Part shown: piece by piece, positions 19,426-32,700 of the stretch
Position numbering within the stretch: the first letter of the stretch is position 1
Layout: each line of letters begins with the position of its first letter
Source of the DNA: Dendrophyllia cribrosa
Taxonomy: Eukaryota > Cnidaria > Anthozoa > Scleractinia > Dendrophylliidae
Direction: 5' to 3'
Assembly: GCA_024195265.1 (NCBI GenBank)
Contig: JAJLRJ010000013.1
Coordinates: forward strand, 15,639,162-15,703,161
DNA: 64,000 bases
Notes under the pieces: model-generated
What the model was told of the DNA's origin: nothing
What the model saw: only the letters and a program-made list of their open reading frames with translations
The model's database searches: none
Translations under genes and position numbers: made by a program

Positions 19426-20521
19426 GCTTTGCTGCTTGCTTCATTAAAAAGGCTTCCAAAACGGCCTTGTCATCGCCTGTGTTTGGAGTTGTGGCAGAGT
19501 CCTCGGTGTAAGTATAATTTTTGATTCTTTCTTTCAATTTTGATAGGTTTTCATGAAAACATTCAACAGACCTTTGGATTTCGCTTAAGAAATCTGGTTT
19601 TTTAAACTCCCAAATTTCAGTGAGATCGAGCAATTTCCAAGCGAACATTGCAACAGGTTTTGGCCCTTCTCTACGTGGGTTAGAGAACGCTTCTTTCATG
19701 GCGTTTAAACGTAGAAATTCAGCATTTTCGTCACGGGCTGTGAACGTCATTCTTATTTTGCCATATGAAACCAAAATCTCTTTAGTGGCAATTAAACCCA
19801 TGACATGTTCAAACAAAGCAATTGATTGAATTGCCCCAAGATCAATAAGTTCAGCTTGATTGATCTTGATGTTTTGTTTGCTAAATAAATAACAGACCCC
19901 CCAGGCAAGAGTTGATTTGTTTTTTGTCTTCTATGTTCTCCCGGTGTTAAGAAAAGAATTATGAGCTAAACTTGGTTCAAGCTGGTTTAAAGAACACATT
20001 CTGAAATAACCGTCAACAAACAAGCCTTTGGAGACCATGTCACCACTCAAAGCAAGTCCTGTTTGTATCTGATCGCGATAATAGCTAGGAATTCTGTTAA
20101 TCGCTATTTTTCGCTTGAACGGGCATTTAAACTCCAAGAGAATAAAGCTGCCGTCTTTATCCTTAAAATAACCGTCTGGACTACAAGTGACCTTTCGATA
20201 AAGCGGATGCTCTCTTGACAGATTAAGACATATGCTGTGACCAAAAACGGAAACAGAATGTTTTTGTTCAAAATACTTGCGAATAAGCGGCTCGAACAGA
20301 TTGCCCCAGGTACAAGCCGTATTGTTGAGCATATGTGTTGGTTGAATTTTCTTCATGAGCAAGCTGTGCCGTGATTCAAACGGCGACGATCCTGTCAAGA
20401 CAGAAATCTCTGATGCCCCAATTGTATTTTGTCTGGCTGAGAGCCAGTCGGCACTCTTTTGTTTCAGTCCAGTGTTCCTCGATTTGAGAAAGTTCATGAA
20501 AGCTTGTGTTGTCGCCATCAT
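19409..20521 (-). pseudogene. YqaJ-type viral exonuclease/recombinase, in-frame stop
   Basis: Nuclease of the lambda-exonuclease/YqaJ family, expected to act in recombination-linked replication with PolB. Visible: RQNTIGASEISVLTGSSPF (substrate-binding start, ~residues 28-46), WGNLFEPLIRKYFEQ (E of motif II), TCSPDGYFKDKDGSFILLEF followed by KCPF (catalytic D ... E-x-K). An in-frame TAG at 19931-19933 divides it from the C-terminal part (LAWGVCYLFSKQ ... EHVMGLIATKEILVSYGKI), which stays in the same frame to the stop at 19409. The start at 20521 is the first of two overlapping ATGs and fits the family better than upstream ATGs, which overlap the next gene. Confidence 0.82.
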
Positions 20522-20573
20522 TGATATACGAAGGGTGAATGTTTTTTCAATTGGTGATAACCACACAACTGGA

Positions 20574-21032
20574 TCACGTTGAGCGACCAATGCCATAGAA
20601 ACTTTCGTGAGCACTTGGGCTGTCATAGTCTTCCTCGTCATCACTGCCGATGTCTGCAAGCATCAAGGGCCCCTGAAAAGCTCTATAAAACGACATGCCA
20701 GGACAAATGCCCCTGTGCCTGCCTATGTCCACTTCTGGTGAGAAGTGTTCTTGGCATTCCTCACATGTTTGTGAAGTGAATAAACGGAAATAGCAAAGGT
20801 GTTCCCAGTGATAATGATTTTTTATTGAAAGGCATACAGATTTCATCCCGCGTTGATGAAGGGCCTTGGTAGCCAAGTCACGCTGGATACTCCTTTCAAC
20901 CAGTTCAAGGATGTAATCCTTGATCAAGTCTGGCAAATAGTCCCAATGGGATTCACCAAAGGACAGCAACCAATCACCAAAGTATTCTTGATTCTTTGGA
21001 TTGAAGTCAAGACCTTGAGCCGTCATTGCCAT
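20574..21032 (-). CDS. Right-end Maverick protein with Cys/His zinc motif
   Basis: 152 residues, intact. The first ~23 residues (MTAQGLDFNPKNQEYFGDWL) are encoded inside the right TIR and match the N-terminal frame of PolB at the left end. Next comes a helical block (LPDLIKDYILELVERSIQRD, ~34-53), then a Cys2-His-Cys zinc-like motif (CEECQEHFSPEVDIGRHRGIC, ~90-110) and an acidic tail. Function not recognised. It is divergent from the terminus and upstream of YqaJ, suggesting an early, replication-side gene. Confidence 0.65.
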   Translation of the reverse strand: MAMTAQGLDFNPKNQEYFGDWLLSFGESHWDYLPDLIKDYILELVERSIQRDLATKALHQRGMKSVCLSIKNHYHWEHLCYFRLFTSQTCEECQEHFSPEVDIGRHRGICPGMSFYRAFQGPLMLADIGSDDEEDYDSPSAHESFYGIGRST

Positions 21033-21122
21033 GTGGGTTGGTATGCACAGGGGTGGGGTTTATTCAATTGGCTATACATCCCTGGGGTAGTGGTCTCGTA
21101 CCGGACCAGCATTCACAGTGTG
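20965..21122. repeat. Inner part of right TIR of M1
   Basis: Inverted counterpart of ~3255-3428. It includes GGTGGTCTCGTACCGGACC-type sequence (21088-21107) and the coding segment shared with PolB. Confidence 0.85.
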
Positions 21123-21281
21123 TAGTATAGGGAGTTGGTGCATTCGGGACCACCAAAATAAGGCCCCAAATGCCCGAGTTACGGCCTCACACGAGGAATG
21201 ACAATGACTCGTGTGAGGCCGTAACTCGGGCATTTGGGGCCTTATTTTGGTGGTCCCGAATCACCAACTCCCTATACTACT
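21123..21281. repeat. Right terminal palindrome of M1
   Basis: TAGTATAGGGAGTTGGTG pairs with CACCAACTCCCTATACTA at the end; arms of ~75 bp around AATGACAATGACTCGTG. It is the inverted counterpart of 3092-3254, with several differences. Confidence 0.95.
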
Positions 21282-23822
21282 CAGCTCAAAATAGTCTGAG
21301 CCGTTAAAACGCATGCATTTTGGTTTCAGATAAGGGTCACGATTGACACTGCCCCTCCAGCAAACAAAGGCAACTTTGATTTCAAGCTAAACTGTAATCC
21401 ACTTCAATCCTTGCAATCCTGCGCTTTATCTCCAAACTACTACTTTTGTTTTGTACTATAAGATCCTTTTATCAAACTAAGTTGTATATTTTGTGCCATT
21501 TGACAATATAACGTGGATTTAAGCTGAGCGACATTTTGCCATTTCGGTAAGAAAGTGTCATCAGTATGCATTTACGAAGAGTATTCACGAAGTGCGACGG
21601 CTAAAACCGAAAATGCCCGAAATATTTACGAACAGGCTCCGTAATTTTTCCCCTAGGAGCCAACAAATTTCTCATAAGTTATGACAAACAATCAATTTAT
21701 TTTTCCATCTTACAGACGTTAACTAACCAAATGCAACGAAGTAAAGCAACTCAAAATAGCCTGATCCGTTATTACGCACGCATTTTGGTTTCAGATAATT
21801 GTCACAATTAACACTGCCTCTCCCGCAAACAAAGGAAATTTTGATTTCAAGCTAAACTGTAATCCACTTCAATCCTTGCAATCCTGCGCTTTATCTCCAA
21901 ACTACTACTTTCGGTTTGTACTGTGAGAACCTTTTATTCAACAAAGTTGTATATTTTGTGCCATTTGACGATATAACGTGGATTTAAGCTGATCGGTATT
22001 TTGTCATTTCGGCAGGACAGTGTCATCAGTATGCATTTACGAAGAGTTTTCACGGAGTGCGACGGCTAAAACCGAAAATGTCCGAAATATTGACGAAGAG
22101 ACTCCGTAATTATCATCCTAGGAGCCAACAAATGTCTCATAAGTTATGACAAAGAAACAATTTATTTTTCCATCTTACAGACATTAACTAACCAAATGCA
22201 ACGAAGTAAAGCAACTCAAAATAGTCTGAGCCGTTATAACGCATGAATTTGGTTTCAGATAAAGGTCACGATTGACACTGCCCCTCCAGCAAACAAAGGC
22301 AACTTTTAATTCAAACTAAAATGTAATCCACTTCAATCCTTGCAATCATGCGCTTTATCTCCAAACTACTACTTTTGTTTTGTACTATAAGATCCTTTTA
22401 TCCAACTAAGTTGTATATTTTGTGCCATTTGACGATATAATGTGGATTTAAGCTGAGCGACATTTTTGCCATTTCGGCGGGACAGTATCATCAGTATGCA
22501 TTTACGAAGAGTATTCACGAAGTGCGATGGATAAAACCGAAAATGCCCGAAATATTGACGATCAGGCTCCGTAATTTTTCTCCTAGGAGCCAACAAATTT
22601 CTCATAAGTTATGACATACAAATAATTTATTTTCCGATGTTGCAAACTTTAACTAAGCAAATACAACGAAGCAAAGCAGCTGAAAATAGACTGAGCCGTT
22701 AGGACGCACGCATTTCGGTTTCAGATAAATGTCACGAGTGACACTGCCTCACCAGCAAACAAAGGCAATTTTGATTTCAAGCTAAACTGTAATCCACTTC
22801 AATTCTTACAATCCTGCGCTTTATCTCCAAACTACTACTTTTGTTTTGTACTATAAGATCCTTTTATCCAAGTAAGTTGTATATTTTGTGCCATTTGACG
22901 ATATAACGTGAATTTAAGCTGAGCGACATTTTGCCATTTCGGCGGGACAGTGTCATCAGTATGAGTTTACGAAGAGTTTTCGCGAAGTGCGACGGCTAAA
23001 ACCGAAAATGCCCGAAATATTGACGAACAGACTTCGAAATTATCATCCTAGGAGCCAACAAATGTCTCATAAGTTATTACACACAATCAGTTTATTTTCC
23101 CATCTTACAGACATTAAGTTACCAAATGCAACGAAGTAAAGAACCTCAAAATAGTCGGAGCCGTTATAACGCACGCATTTTGATTTCAGATAAAGGTCAC
23201 GATTGACACTGCCCCTCCAGCAAACAAAAGCAACTTGTATTTCAAGCTAAACTGTAATCCACTTCAATCCTTGCAATCCTGCGCTTTATCTCCAAGCTGC
23301 TACTTTTGTTTTGTACTATAGGATCTTTTTATCCAACAAAGTTGTATATTTTGTGCCATTTGGCGATATAATGTGGAAAAAAACTAAGCGACAATTTGCC
23401 GTTTCGGCGGGACAGTGTCATCAGTATGCATTTACGAAGAGTATTCACGAAGTACGACGGCTAACACGGAAAATGCCCGATATATTTACGAACAGGCTCC
23501 GAAATTTTACCCCAAGGAGCCAACAAATTTCTCATAAATTACGACAAACAAACAATTTATTTTTCCATGTTACAAACATAAACAAAGCAAATACAACGAA
23601 GCAAAGCAGCTCAAAATAGACTGAGCCGTTAGGAAGCACGCATTTTGGTTTCAGATAAATTTCACGATTGACACTGCCTCTCCCGCAAACAAAGGCAATT
23701 TTGATTTCTAGCTAAACTGTAATCCATTTCAATCCTTGCAATCCTGCGCTTTATCTCCAAACTACTACTTTTGTTTTGTACTATAAGATCCTTTTATCCA
23801 ACTTTGTTGTATATTTTGTGCC
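21282..23822. repeat. Satellite array, block 2
   Basis: About five and a half ~465-bp monomers, with start phrases near 21445, 21909, 22375, 22841, 23308 and 23774. It ends in the left copy of a 12-bp target duplication. Confidence 0.95.
23811..23822. repeat. LINE target-site duplication, left copy
   Basis: ATATTTTGTGCC, repeated at 26793-26804 where the satellite monomer resumes. Confidence 0.85.
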
Positions 23823-24305
23823 GGACAAACTATTCATCAAAGGTAAACTTTGGCCAGTTAGAAAGCCTCTTACTAACCCTCTCGAAATACCAGGATAGAC
23901 GGTTTGACTTTGCTTTTTTGCTTTAGATCATGATATTATTCCTAATATAAACAAAGACCATGTTAATTCGCTTTCAACCGCTTAGCCACCCGTAATTATT
24001 TACTACTAGGTAATTATTTGTCGGTCGGAACAGGCCATCGTAAAGGATGAGACGGCGGTTAATTTTAACCGTTTGTATTTTTGGGGGTTATCCTAGCTTC
24101 CCTTTCATGTCCCTGGGAACGATTTCTTATTTATTTTTGTGTATGTGTGTATGCTTTGTTTGGTTTCTATGTTTTGGTAGCTTAACTGTTTGTCCTATTA
24201 GCAAATGCCAAATGCAAATTATTACCATATTATTTGGCGATTGTGGAGCTTTGTCACCAGGTCATACAGGGTTTTTTCTGCAAAAATGCCCAAGAGAATA
24301 CCTAT

Positions 24306-25451
24306 GGCTTTGAGAATAGCGTCACTAAATGTCAGGGGATTGAGAGACAAAGGTAAACGAAGAGAGGTGTTTAATTGGCTCCGCACAAAAAAGTTTTCAA
24401 TATATTTGCTACAGCTGAGGAGGTCCACTGTACCGAAGACACTAATCATATATGGTCTGCAGAATGGGGCTACCAAACAATCCTCAGTACGTATAAGAGC
24501 AATAAAGCCGGGGTATGCATATTGTTTAATAACAACTTTGACTTTCAAATCGAAAAGGCTTTTGTTGACCCGCAAGGCCGCTTCATTGTTTGCGACATTC
24601 AAACAAATGGGATGAGTCTAACCTTAGCTAACATATACGCTCCTAACGACGATAACCCAGCTTTCTTTCTAGATTTCTTTGACCATCTTACAGATTTTAA
24701 ATGCGAAGACATAATCATAGGTGGCGATTATAATCTGGTACTTGACTTAGAGAAAGATAAGAAAGGCGGCCTTGCCAAAACTCACCAAAATAGTGTTAAA
24801 ATCGTTGAAGAATTTTGTGAAAAATTAGACTTGGTAGATGTTTGGAGGGTCCTACACCAAGAAACCAGTAGATTTACGTGGAGACAGCACCATCCAAAAG
24901 TTCACTGTAGACTCGATGTTTTTTTAATAAGCCAAAGCACGGTTAATATCACGACATTTACAGATATTGTCCCAGGCTACAAATCGGATCACTCAATGAT
25001 CACGTTAGGTTTGTCACTACATTCAAATCCACGCGGACCTGGCTTTTGGAAACTTAACACGTCTTTTTTAACAGAATTAGATTATGTAAACCAAATTAAA
25101 ACGACAATTCAGGAAACACGCGATGAATATAAAAATGACAAATCAGTAAACCCTGTACTTTTATGGGAAATGATAAAGTTAAAAGTGCGAGAGAAATCGC
25201 TCCACTACTCCAAGAACAAAACAAAGCAAACAAGACACCGGGAAATAGATTTAGAACAGTCAATTGCCAGATTAGTAGCGGAACTTGAAAACCAAAACAC
25301 TGACGACTCGCATCTCTTACACTTGGAGGAACAATTGAACGAACATAAACTTGAACTCGAAAGGATAATCGAACTTCGCACTAAAGGTGCAATTTTGAGA
25401 TCTAAGACTAAATGGTATAATGAAGGTGAGAAAAATACCAAGTATTTTTGA
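24306..25451 (+). pseudogene. LINE AP-endonuclease domain
   Basis: IASLNVRGLRDKGKR (the N of motif I, ~24317) starts the APE-type nuclease. The frame shifts near 24415. Then come VHCTEDTNHIW (E of the active site region), LANIYAPNDD, IIGGDYNLVLD (the GGD/N motif, ~24720), and YKSDHSMITL (catalytic SDH, ~24985). A coiled linker follows to a TGA at 25449-25451. The normal continuation into the RT is present but broken by further stops. Confidence 0.85.
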
Positions 25452-25620
25452 AAGTTAGAAAAGCGGCATTATAAGTAAGGGACAATAAGACAAATTAAAA
25501 CAAAAAACGGCGAATTTGTCACTGCAAACGAAAAAATTTTAAATGAATGTGAGGATTTTTATAAAAATCTTTATTCATCCAAAAATAAAACAAACGACCA
25601 AAATGATATAAACTTTTGCT

Positions 25621-26578
25621 TTGAGCGCGAAGACGGAAAGAAATATTTATGAAGAGGATCTGACTGCGTGCGAAGGTGAGTTAACCGAAAAAGAGTGTTT
25701 AGAGGCCCTAAAAGATATGGAATCAGAAAAGACTCCTGGGACCGACGGCTTACCAGCCGAGTTCTACAACGTGTTTTGGAATGACATTTCGACTTCTCTT
25801 ATCTGCGCACTGAACCATGCCTATAAAACTGGACTACTTTCAACAACCCAGAGAAGAGGAATTATCAAACTCATTCCTAAGAAAGACGCGGAACCATTTT
25901 TTGTCAAAAACTGGAGACCTCTAACCCTTCTTAACTGTGACTACAAAATAGCGGCGAAATCAATTGCTAATCGCTTAAAACCTCTTCTGCCCAATCTTAT
26001 TAATCATGACCAGACTGGTTTTTTAAAAGGTAGATTTATTGGCGAAAATATCCGTCTTATTGATAGTGTCATTTGCTATGCCAAAGAGAAAAATATTCCA
26101 GGGCTATTATTATTTCTAGACTTTGAAAAAGCGTTTGACACAATAGAATGGGCTTCTATAAGGAAAACATTTCACTATTTCGGGTTTTGGCAGTAGCATT
26201 TTGAAGTGGCTAAACCTTTTTTACAACCGTCCGGAAGGCTGTGTTTTAAATAATGGGTGGGCAAGTAATTTTTTTGAACTTCAAAGAGGGGTAAGGCAGG
26301 GATGCCCTCTCTCACCTTACTTGTTTGTTTTATCAGCTGAAATATTAGCGAAAAAAATCCGCGAAAATAAAAATATTAAAGGTATTTTTGAAAATAGCAA
26401 AGAAATCAAGCTAAGTCAGTACGCAGATGATACAACGCTTATACTAGATGGAACACAGGAATCTCTAATAGCTTCCTTAAAAACACTAGATGATTTCTAT
26501 GAAATTTCTGAGATCAACTCAGGAAGCACGTGCACTCTACCATCAAAGTGGAAATTTTTGAGTACAGTATTAAAGTAA
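25621..26578 (+). pseudogene. LINE reverse transcriptase, truncated
   Basis: KTPGTDGLPAEFYNVFW, then IIKLIPKKD, WRPLTLLNCDYKI, DQTGFLKGRFIGENI and FLDFEKAFDTI (palm motif with the first catalytic D) are read to a stop at 26196. A new frame continues RGVRQGCPLSPYLFVL and QYADDTTLIL (YADD catalytic motif, ~26418). After SEINSG the sequence departs from the family and ends at 26578. These motifs place it in the L1/Tx1-like group. Confidence 0.88.
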
Positions 26579-26792
26579 ATTATTCTCTTCTACTATATAC
26601 ATGTTTATACCTCAATTCTCTGTACATATCCCCATGCCTAACCGATGTACAACTGCTCCACATTTTTTATTGTAAGTAAGTAATGTAGATGTATTGTAAG
26701 TAAGTTATATAGATGTATTGTAAGTACGTAACGTACATGTATCGTAAGTTTAGCACTTGATGTAGATGTATTGTAAGAAAAAAAAATAAAAA
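26579..26792. repeat. 3' end of the LINE with short tandem repeats
   Basis: No ORF. ATGTAGATGTATTGTAAGTAAG-like units repeat about four times (26670-26780) before an A-rich tail. Confidence 0.7.
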
Positions 26793-29700
26793 ATATTTTG
26801 TGCCATTTGACGATATAATGTGGATTTAAGCTGAGCGACATTTTAGCCATTTCGGCGGGACAGTATCATCAGTATGCATTTACGAAGAGTATTCACGAAG
26901 TGCGATGGATAAAACCGAAAATGCCCGAAATATTGACGAACAAGCTCCGTAATTTTATGACATACAAACTACCACTTTTGTTTTGTACTATAGGATCCTT
27001 TTATCCAACTAAGTTGTATATTTTGTGCCATTTGGCGATATAACGTGGAAATAAGCTAAGCGACATTTTTCCATTTCGGCCTGACAGTCTCATCAGTATG
27101 CATTTACGAAGAGTATTCACGAAGTGCGACGGCTAACACGGAAAATGCCCGATATATTTACGAACAGGCTCCGCAATTTTTCTCTTAGGGGCCAACAAAT
27201 TTCTCATAAGTTACGACAAACAAACAATTTATTTTTCCATGTTACAAACATTAACTAAGCAAATACAACGAGGCAAAGCAGCTCAAAATAGACTGAGTCG
27301 TTAGGACGCACGCATTTTGGTTTCAGATAAATTTCACGATTGACACTGCCTCTCCCGCAAACAAAGGAAATTTTGATTTCAAGCTAAACTGTAATCCACT
27401 TTAATCCTTGCAATCCTGCGCTTTATCTCCAAACTACTACTTTTGGTTTGTACTGTGAGATCGTTTTATTCAACTAAGTTGTATATTTTGTGCCATTTGA
27501 CGATATAACGTGGATTTAAGCTGAGCGACATTTTGCCATTTCGGCAGGACAGCCTCATCAGTATGCATTTACAAAGAGTTTTCACGGAGTGCGACGGCTA
27601 AAACCGAAAATGCCTGAAATATTGACGAAGAGACTCCGTAATTGGTTTCAGATAAATGTCACAATTGAAACTGCCTCTCCCGCAAACAAAGGCAACCTTG
27701 ATTTTAAGATAAACTGTAATCCATTCCAATCCTTGTAATCCTGCGCTTTATCTCCAAACTGCTACTTTTGTTTTGAACTATATGATTTTTTTATCCAACT
27801 AAGTTGTATACTTTGTGCCATTTGGCGATATAACGTGGAAATAAGCTAAACGACATTTTGCCATTTCGGCGGGACAGTGTCATTAGTATGCATTTACGAA
27901 GAGTATTCACGAAGTGCGACGGCTAACACGAAAAATGCTCGATATATTTACGAACAGGCTCCGCACCACATAAACTAAGCAAATACAACGACGCAAAGCA
28001 GCTCAAAATAGACTGAGCCGTTAGGACGCACGCATTTTAGTTTCAGATAAATTTCACGATTGACACTGCCTCTCCCGCAAACAAAAGCAATTTTGATTTC
28101 CAGCTAAACTGTAATTCATTTCAATCCTTGCAATCCTGCGCTTTATCTCCAAACTACTACTTTTGTTTTGTACTATAAGATCCTTTTTTTGTTTTGAACT
28201 ATATGATTTTTTTATCCAACTAAGTTGTATACTTTGTGCCATTTGGCGATATAACGTGGAAATAAGCTAAACGACATTTTGCCATTTCGGCGGGACAGTG
28301 TCATCAGTATGCATTTACGAAGAGTATTCACGAAGTGCGACGGCTAACACGGAAAATGCCCGATATATTTACGAACAGGCTCCGTAATTTTTCTCCTAGG
28401 AGCCATCAAATTTCTCATAAGTTATGACAAACAAACAATTTATTTTTCCATGTTACAAACATTAACTAAGCAAATACAGCGAAGCAAAGCAGCTCAAAAT
28501 AGACTGAGCCGTAAGGACGCACGCATTTTGGTTTCAGATAACGGTCACGATTGACACTACCTGTCACGCAAACAAAGGTAATTTTGATTTCAAGCTAAAT
28601 TAAAATCCACTTCAATCCTTGCAATCCTGCGCTTTATCTCCAAACTACGACTTTTGTTTTGTACTATAAGATCCTTTTATCCAACAAAGTTGTATATTTT
28701 GTGCCATTTGACGATATAACATGGATTTTAGCTGAGCGACATTTTGCCATTTCGGCGGGACAGTGTCATCAGTATGCATTTACGAAGAGTATTCACGAAG
28801 TGCGACGGCTAACACGGAAAATGCCCGATATATTTACGAACAGGCTCCGTAATTTTTCTCCTAGGAGCCAATAAATGTCTCATAAGTTATTACAAACAAT
28901 CAATTTATTTTTCCATCTTACAAACATTAACTAAGCAAATGCAACGAAGTGAGCAGCTCAAAATAAACTGAGCCGTTTGGAAGCACGCATTTTGGTTTCA
29001 GATAATTGTCAAAATTGACACTGCCTCTCCCGTAAACAAAGGCAACTTTGATTTCAAGCTAAACTGTAATCCACTTCAATCCTTGCAATCCTGTGCTTTA
29101 TCTCCAAAGTAATACTTTTGTTTTGTACTATAAGATCCTTTTATCCAACTTAGTTGTATATTTTGTGCCAATTGACGATATAACGTGGATTTAAGCTGAG
29201 CGACATTTTGCCATTTCGGCGGGACAGTGTCCTCAGTATGCATTTACGAAGAGTATTCACGAAGTGCGACGGATAAAACCCAAAACGCCCGAAATATTGA
29301 CGAACAGGCTCCGTAATTTTTCTCCTACGAGCCAACAAGTGTCTCATAAGTTATTACACACAATCAATTTATTTGTCCATCTTACAGACATTAACTAAGC
29401 AAATGCAACGAAATAAAGCAACTCAAAATAATCTGAGCCGTTATAACGCACGCATTTTGGTTTCAGATAATTGTCAAAATTGACACTGCCTCTCCCGTAA
29501 ACAAAGGCAACTTCGATTTCAAGCTAAACTGTAATCCACTTCAATCCTTGCAATCCTGCGCTTTATCTCCAAACTACTCACTTTTGTTTTGTACTATGAG
29601 ATCCTTTAATCCAACTAAGTTGTATATTTTGTGCCATTTGACGATATAACATGGACTTTAGCTGAGCGACATTTTGCCATTTCAGCGGGACAGTGTCATC

Positions 29701-32700
29701 AGTATGCATTTACGAAGAGTTTGCACGAAGTGCGACGGCTAAGACGGAAAATGCCCGATATATTTACGAACAGGCTCCGTAATTATCATCCTGGGAGCCA
29801 ACAAATGTCTCATAAGATATGACAAACAAACAATTTATTTTCCCATCTTACAGACATTAACTAACCAAATGCAACGCAGTAAAGCAACTCAAAATAGACT
29901 GAGCCGTTATAACGGACGCATTTTCGTTTCAGATAAAGGTCACGATTGACACTGCCTCTCCGGCAAACAAAGGCAACTTGTATTTCAAGCTAAACTGTAA
30001 TCCACTTCAATCCTTGCAATCCTACGCTTTATCTCCAAACTACTACTTTTCTTTTGTACTATAAGATTCTTTTATCCAACTAAGTTGTATATTTTGTACC
30101 ATTTGACGATATAACGTGGATTTAAGCTCAGCGACATTTTGCCATTTCGGCGGGACAGTGTCATCAGTATGCATTTACGAAGAGTATTCACGAAGTGCAA
30201 CGGCTAAAACGGAAAATGCCCGAAATATTAACGAACATGCTGCGTAATTTTTCTCCTAGGAGCCAACAAATTTCTCATAAGTTATGACAACGAAACAATT
30301 TATTTTTTCCATGTTACAAACTTTAACAAAGCAAATACAACGAAGCAAAGCACCTCAAAATAGACTGAGCCGTTAGGAAGCACGCATTTTGGTTTCAGAT
30401 AAATGTCACAATTGACACTGCCTCTCCCGCAAACAAAGGCAACTTTGTTTTCAGGCTAAACTGTTATCCACTTCAATCCTTGCAATCCTGCGCTTTATCT
30501 CCAAACTACGACTTTTGTTTTGTACTATAAGATCCTTTTATCCAACAAAGTTGTATATTTTGTGCCATTTGACGATATAACGTGGATTAAAGCTGAGCGA
30601 CATTTTGCCATTTCGGCGGGACAGTGTCATCAGTATGCATTTACGAAGAGTATTCAGGAAGTGCGACGGGTAAAACCGAAAATGTCCGAACTATTGACGA
30701 ACAGGCTCCGTAATTTTTCCCATAGGAGCCAACAAATGTCCCATAAGTTATTACAAACAATCAATTTATTTTTCCATCTTACAAAGAATAACTAAGCAAA
30801 TGCAACGAAGTAAAGCAGCTAAAAAAATGGACTGAGCCCTTAGGAAGCACGCATTTTGGTTTCAGATAAATGTCACAATTGACACTGCTTCTCCCGCAAA
30901 CAAAGGCAACTTTGATTTCAAGCTAATCTGTAATCCACTTTAATCCATGCAACCCTGCGCTTTATCTCCAAACTACCACTTTTGTTTCTTACTATAGGAT
31001 CCTTTTATCCAACTAAGTCGTATATTTTGTGCCATTTGGCGATATAACGTGGAAATAAGGTAAGCGGCTTTTTTCCATTTCGGCGGGACAGTGTCATCAG
31101 TATGCATTTACGAAGAGTTTTCGCGAAGTGCGACGGCTAAAACCGAAAATGCCCGAAATATTGACGAACAGACAAATGTCTCATAAGTTATGACAAACAA
31201 ACAATTTTTTTTTCCATCTTACAGACATTAACTAACCAAATGCAACGAAGTAAAGCAACTCAAAATAGTCTGAGCCGTTATAACGCATGCATTTTGGTTT
31301 CAGATAAAGGTCACGATTGACACTGCCCCTCTAGCAAACAAAGAAAACTTTTATTTCAAGCTAAACTGTAATCCACTTCAATCCTTGCAATCCTGCGCTT
31401 TATCTCCAAACTACTACTTTTGTTCTGTACTATAAGATCCTTTTATCCAACAAAGTTGTATATTTTGTGCCATTTGTCGATATAACGTGGATTAAAGCTG
31501 AGCGACATTTTGCCATTTCGGCGGGACAGTGTCATCAGTATGCATTTACGAAGTGCGACGGCTAAAATCGAAAATGCCCGAAATATTAACGAACAGGCTC
31601 CGTAATTTTTCTCCTAGGAGCCAACAAATTTCTCATAAGTTATGGCAAACAAACAATTTATTTTTCCATGTTACAAACATTAACAAAGCAAATAAAACGA
31701 AGCAAAGCAGCTCAAAATAGACTTAGCCGTAAGGAAGCACGCATTTTGGTTTCAGATAAATGTCACAATTGACACTGCCTCTCCCGCAAACAAAGGCAAC
31801 CTTGATTTTAAGCTAAACTGAAATCCACTTCAATCCTTGCAATCCTGCGCTTTATCTCCAAACTACTACTTTTGTTTTGTACTATAAGATCCTTTTATCC
31901 AACAAAGTAGTATATTTTGTGCCATTTGCCGATATAATGTGGATTTAAGCTGAGCGACATTTTTTTATTTCGGCAGGACAGTGTCATCAGTATGCATTTA
32001 CGAAGAGTATTAACGAAGTGCGACGGCTAAAACCGAAAATGTCCGAAATATTGACGAACAGGCTCCGTAATTTTTCTCATAGGAGCCAACAAATGTCTCA
32101 TAAGTTATTACAAACAATGAATTTATTTTTCTATCTTACAAACATTAACTAAGCAATTGCAACGAAGTAAAGAAGCTCAAAATAGACTGAGCCCTTAGAA
32201 AGCACGCATTTCGGTTTCAGATAAATGTCAAAATTGACACTGCTTCTCCCGCAAACAAAGGCAACTTTGATTTCAAGCTAATCTGTAATCCACTTTAATC
32301 CATGCAACCCTGCGCTTTATCTCCAAACTACCACTTTTGTTTTGTACTATAGGATCCTTTTATCCAACTAAGTTGTATATTTTGTGCCATTTGGCGATAT
32401 AACGTGGAAATAAGCTAAGCGACATTTTTCCATTTCGGCTCGACAGTCTCATCAGTATGCATTTACGAAGAGTATTCACGAAGTGCGACGGCTAACACGG
32501 AAAATGCCCGATATATGTAGGAACAGGCTCCGCAATTTTTCTCTTAGGAGCCAACAAATTTTTCATAAGTTACGACAAACAAACAATTTATTTTTCCATG
32601 TTACAAACATTAACTAAGCAAATACAACGAAGCAAGGCAGCTCAAAATAGACTGAGCCGTTAGGACGCACGCATTTTGGTTTCAGATAAATTTCACGATT

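Larger units (their letters stand above)
3092..21281. mobile_element. Maverick/Polinton element M1, complete, ~18.2 kb
   Basis: The element starts AGTAGTATAAGG and ends CCTATACTACT, with matching inverted repeats, and is embedded in satellite on both sides. Gene content is diagnostic of Mavericks: PolB, RVE integrase, packaging ATPase, major capsid and penton-like proteins. Left flank ends at ...TTTCAGAT and right flank begins CAGCTCAAAA. These flanks overlap by ~50 bp of monomer sequence with differences, so a simple 5-6 bp target duplication is not preserved; the nearest candidate is the imperfect CAGAT/CAGCT. Breaks in PolB, ATPase, YqaJ and other genes suggest a decaying integrated copy, or assembly indels. 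Confidence 0.95.
23823..26792 (+). mobile_element. Degenerate L1/Tx1-like LINE in the satellite
   Basis: ~2.97 kb with exact 12-bp target duplications and an A-rich tail. It encodes an endonuclease and the core of a reverse transcriptase, with stops and frameshifts. The RT is cut off after the fingers/palm (~26520), and a short 3' region with ~22-bp TGTAGATGTATTGTAAGTA repeats follows, so the copy is internally deleted. It must be younger than the local satellite monomers because it carries a clean duplication of one. Confidence 0.88.
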
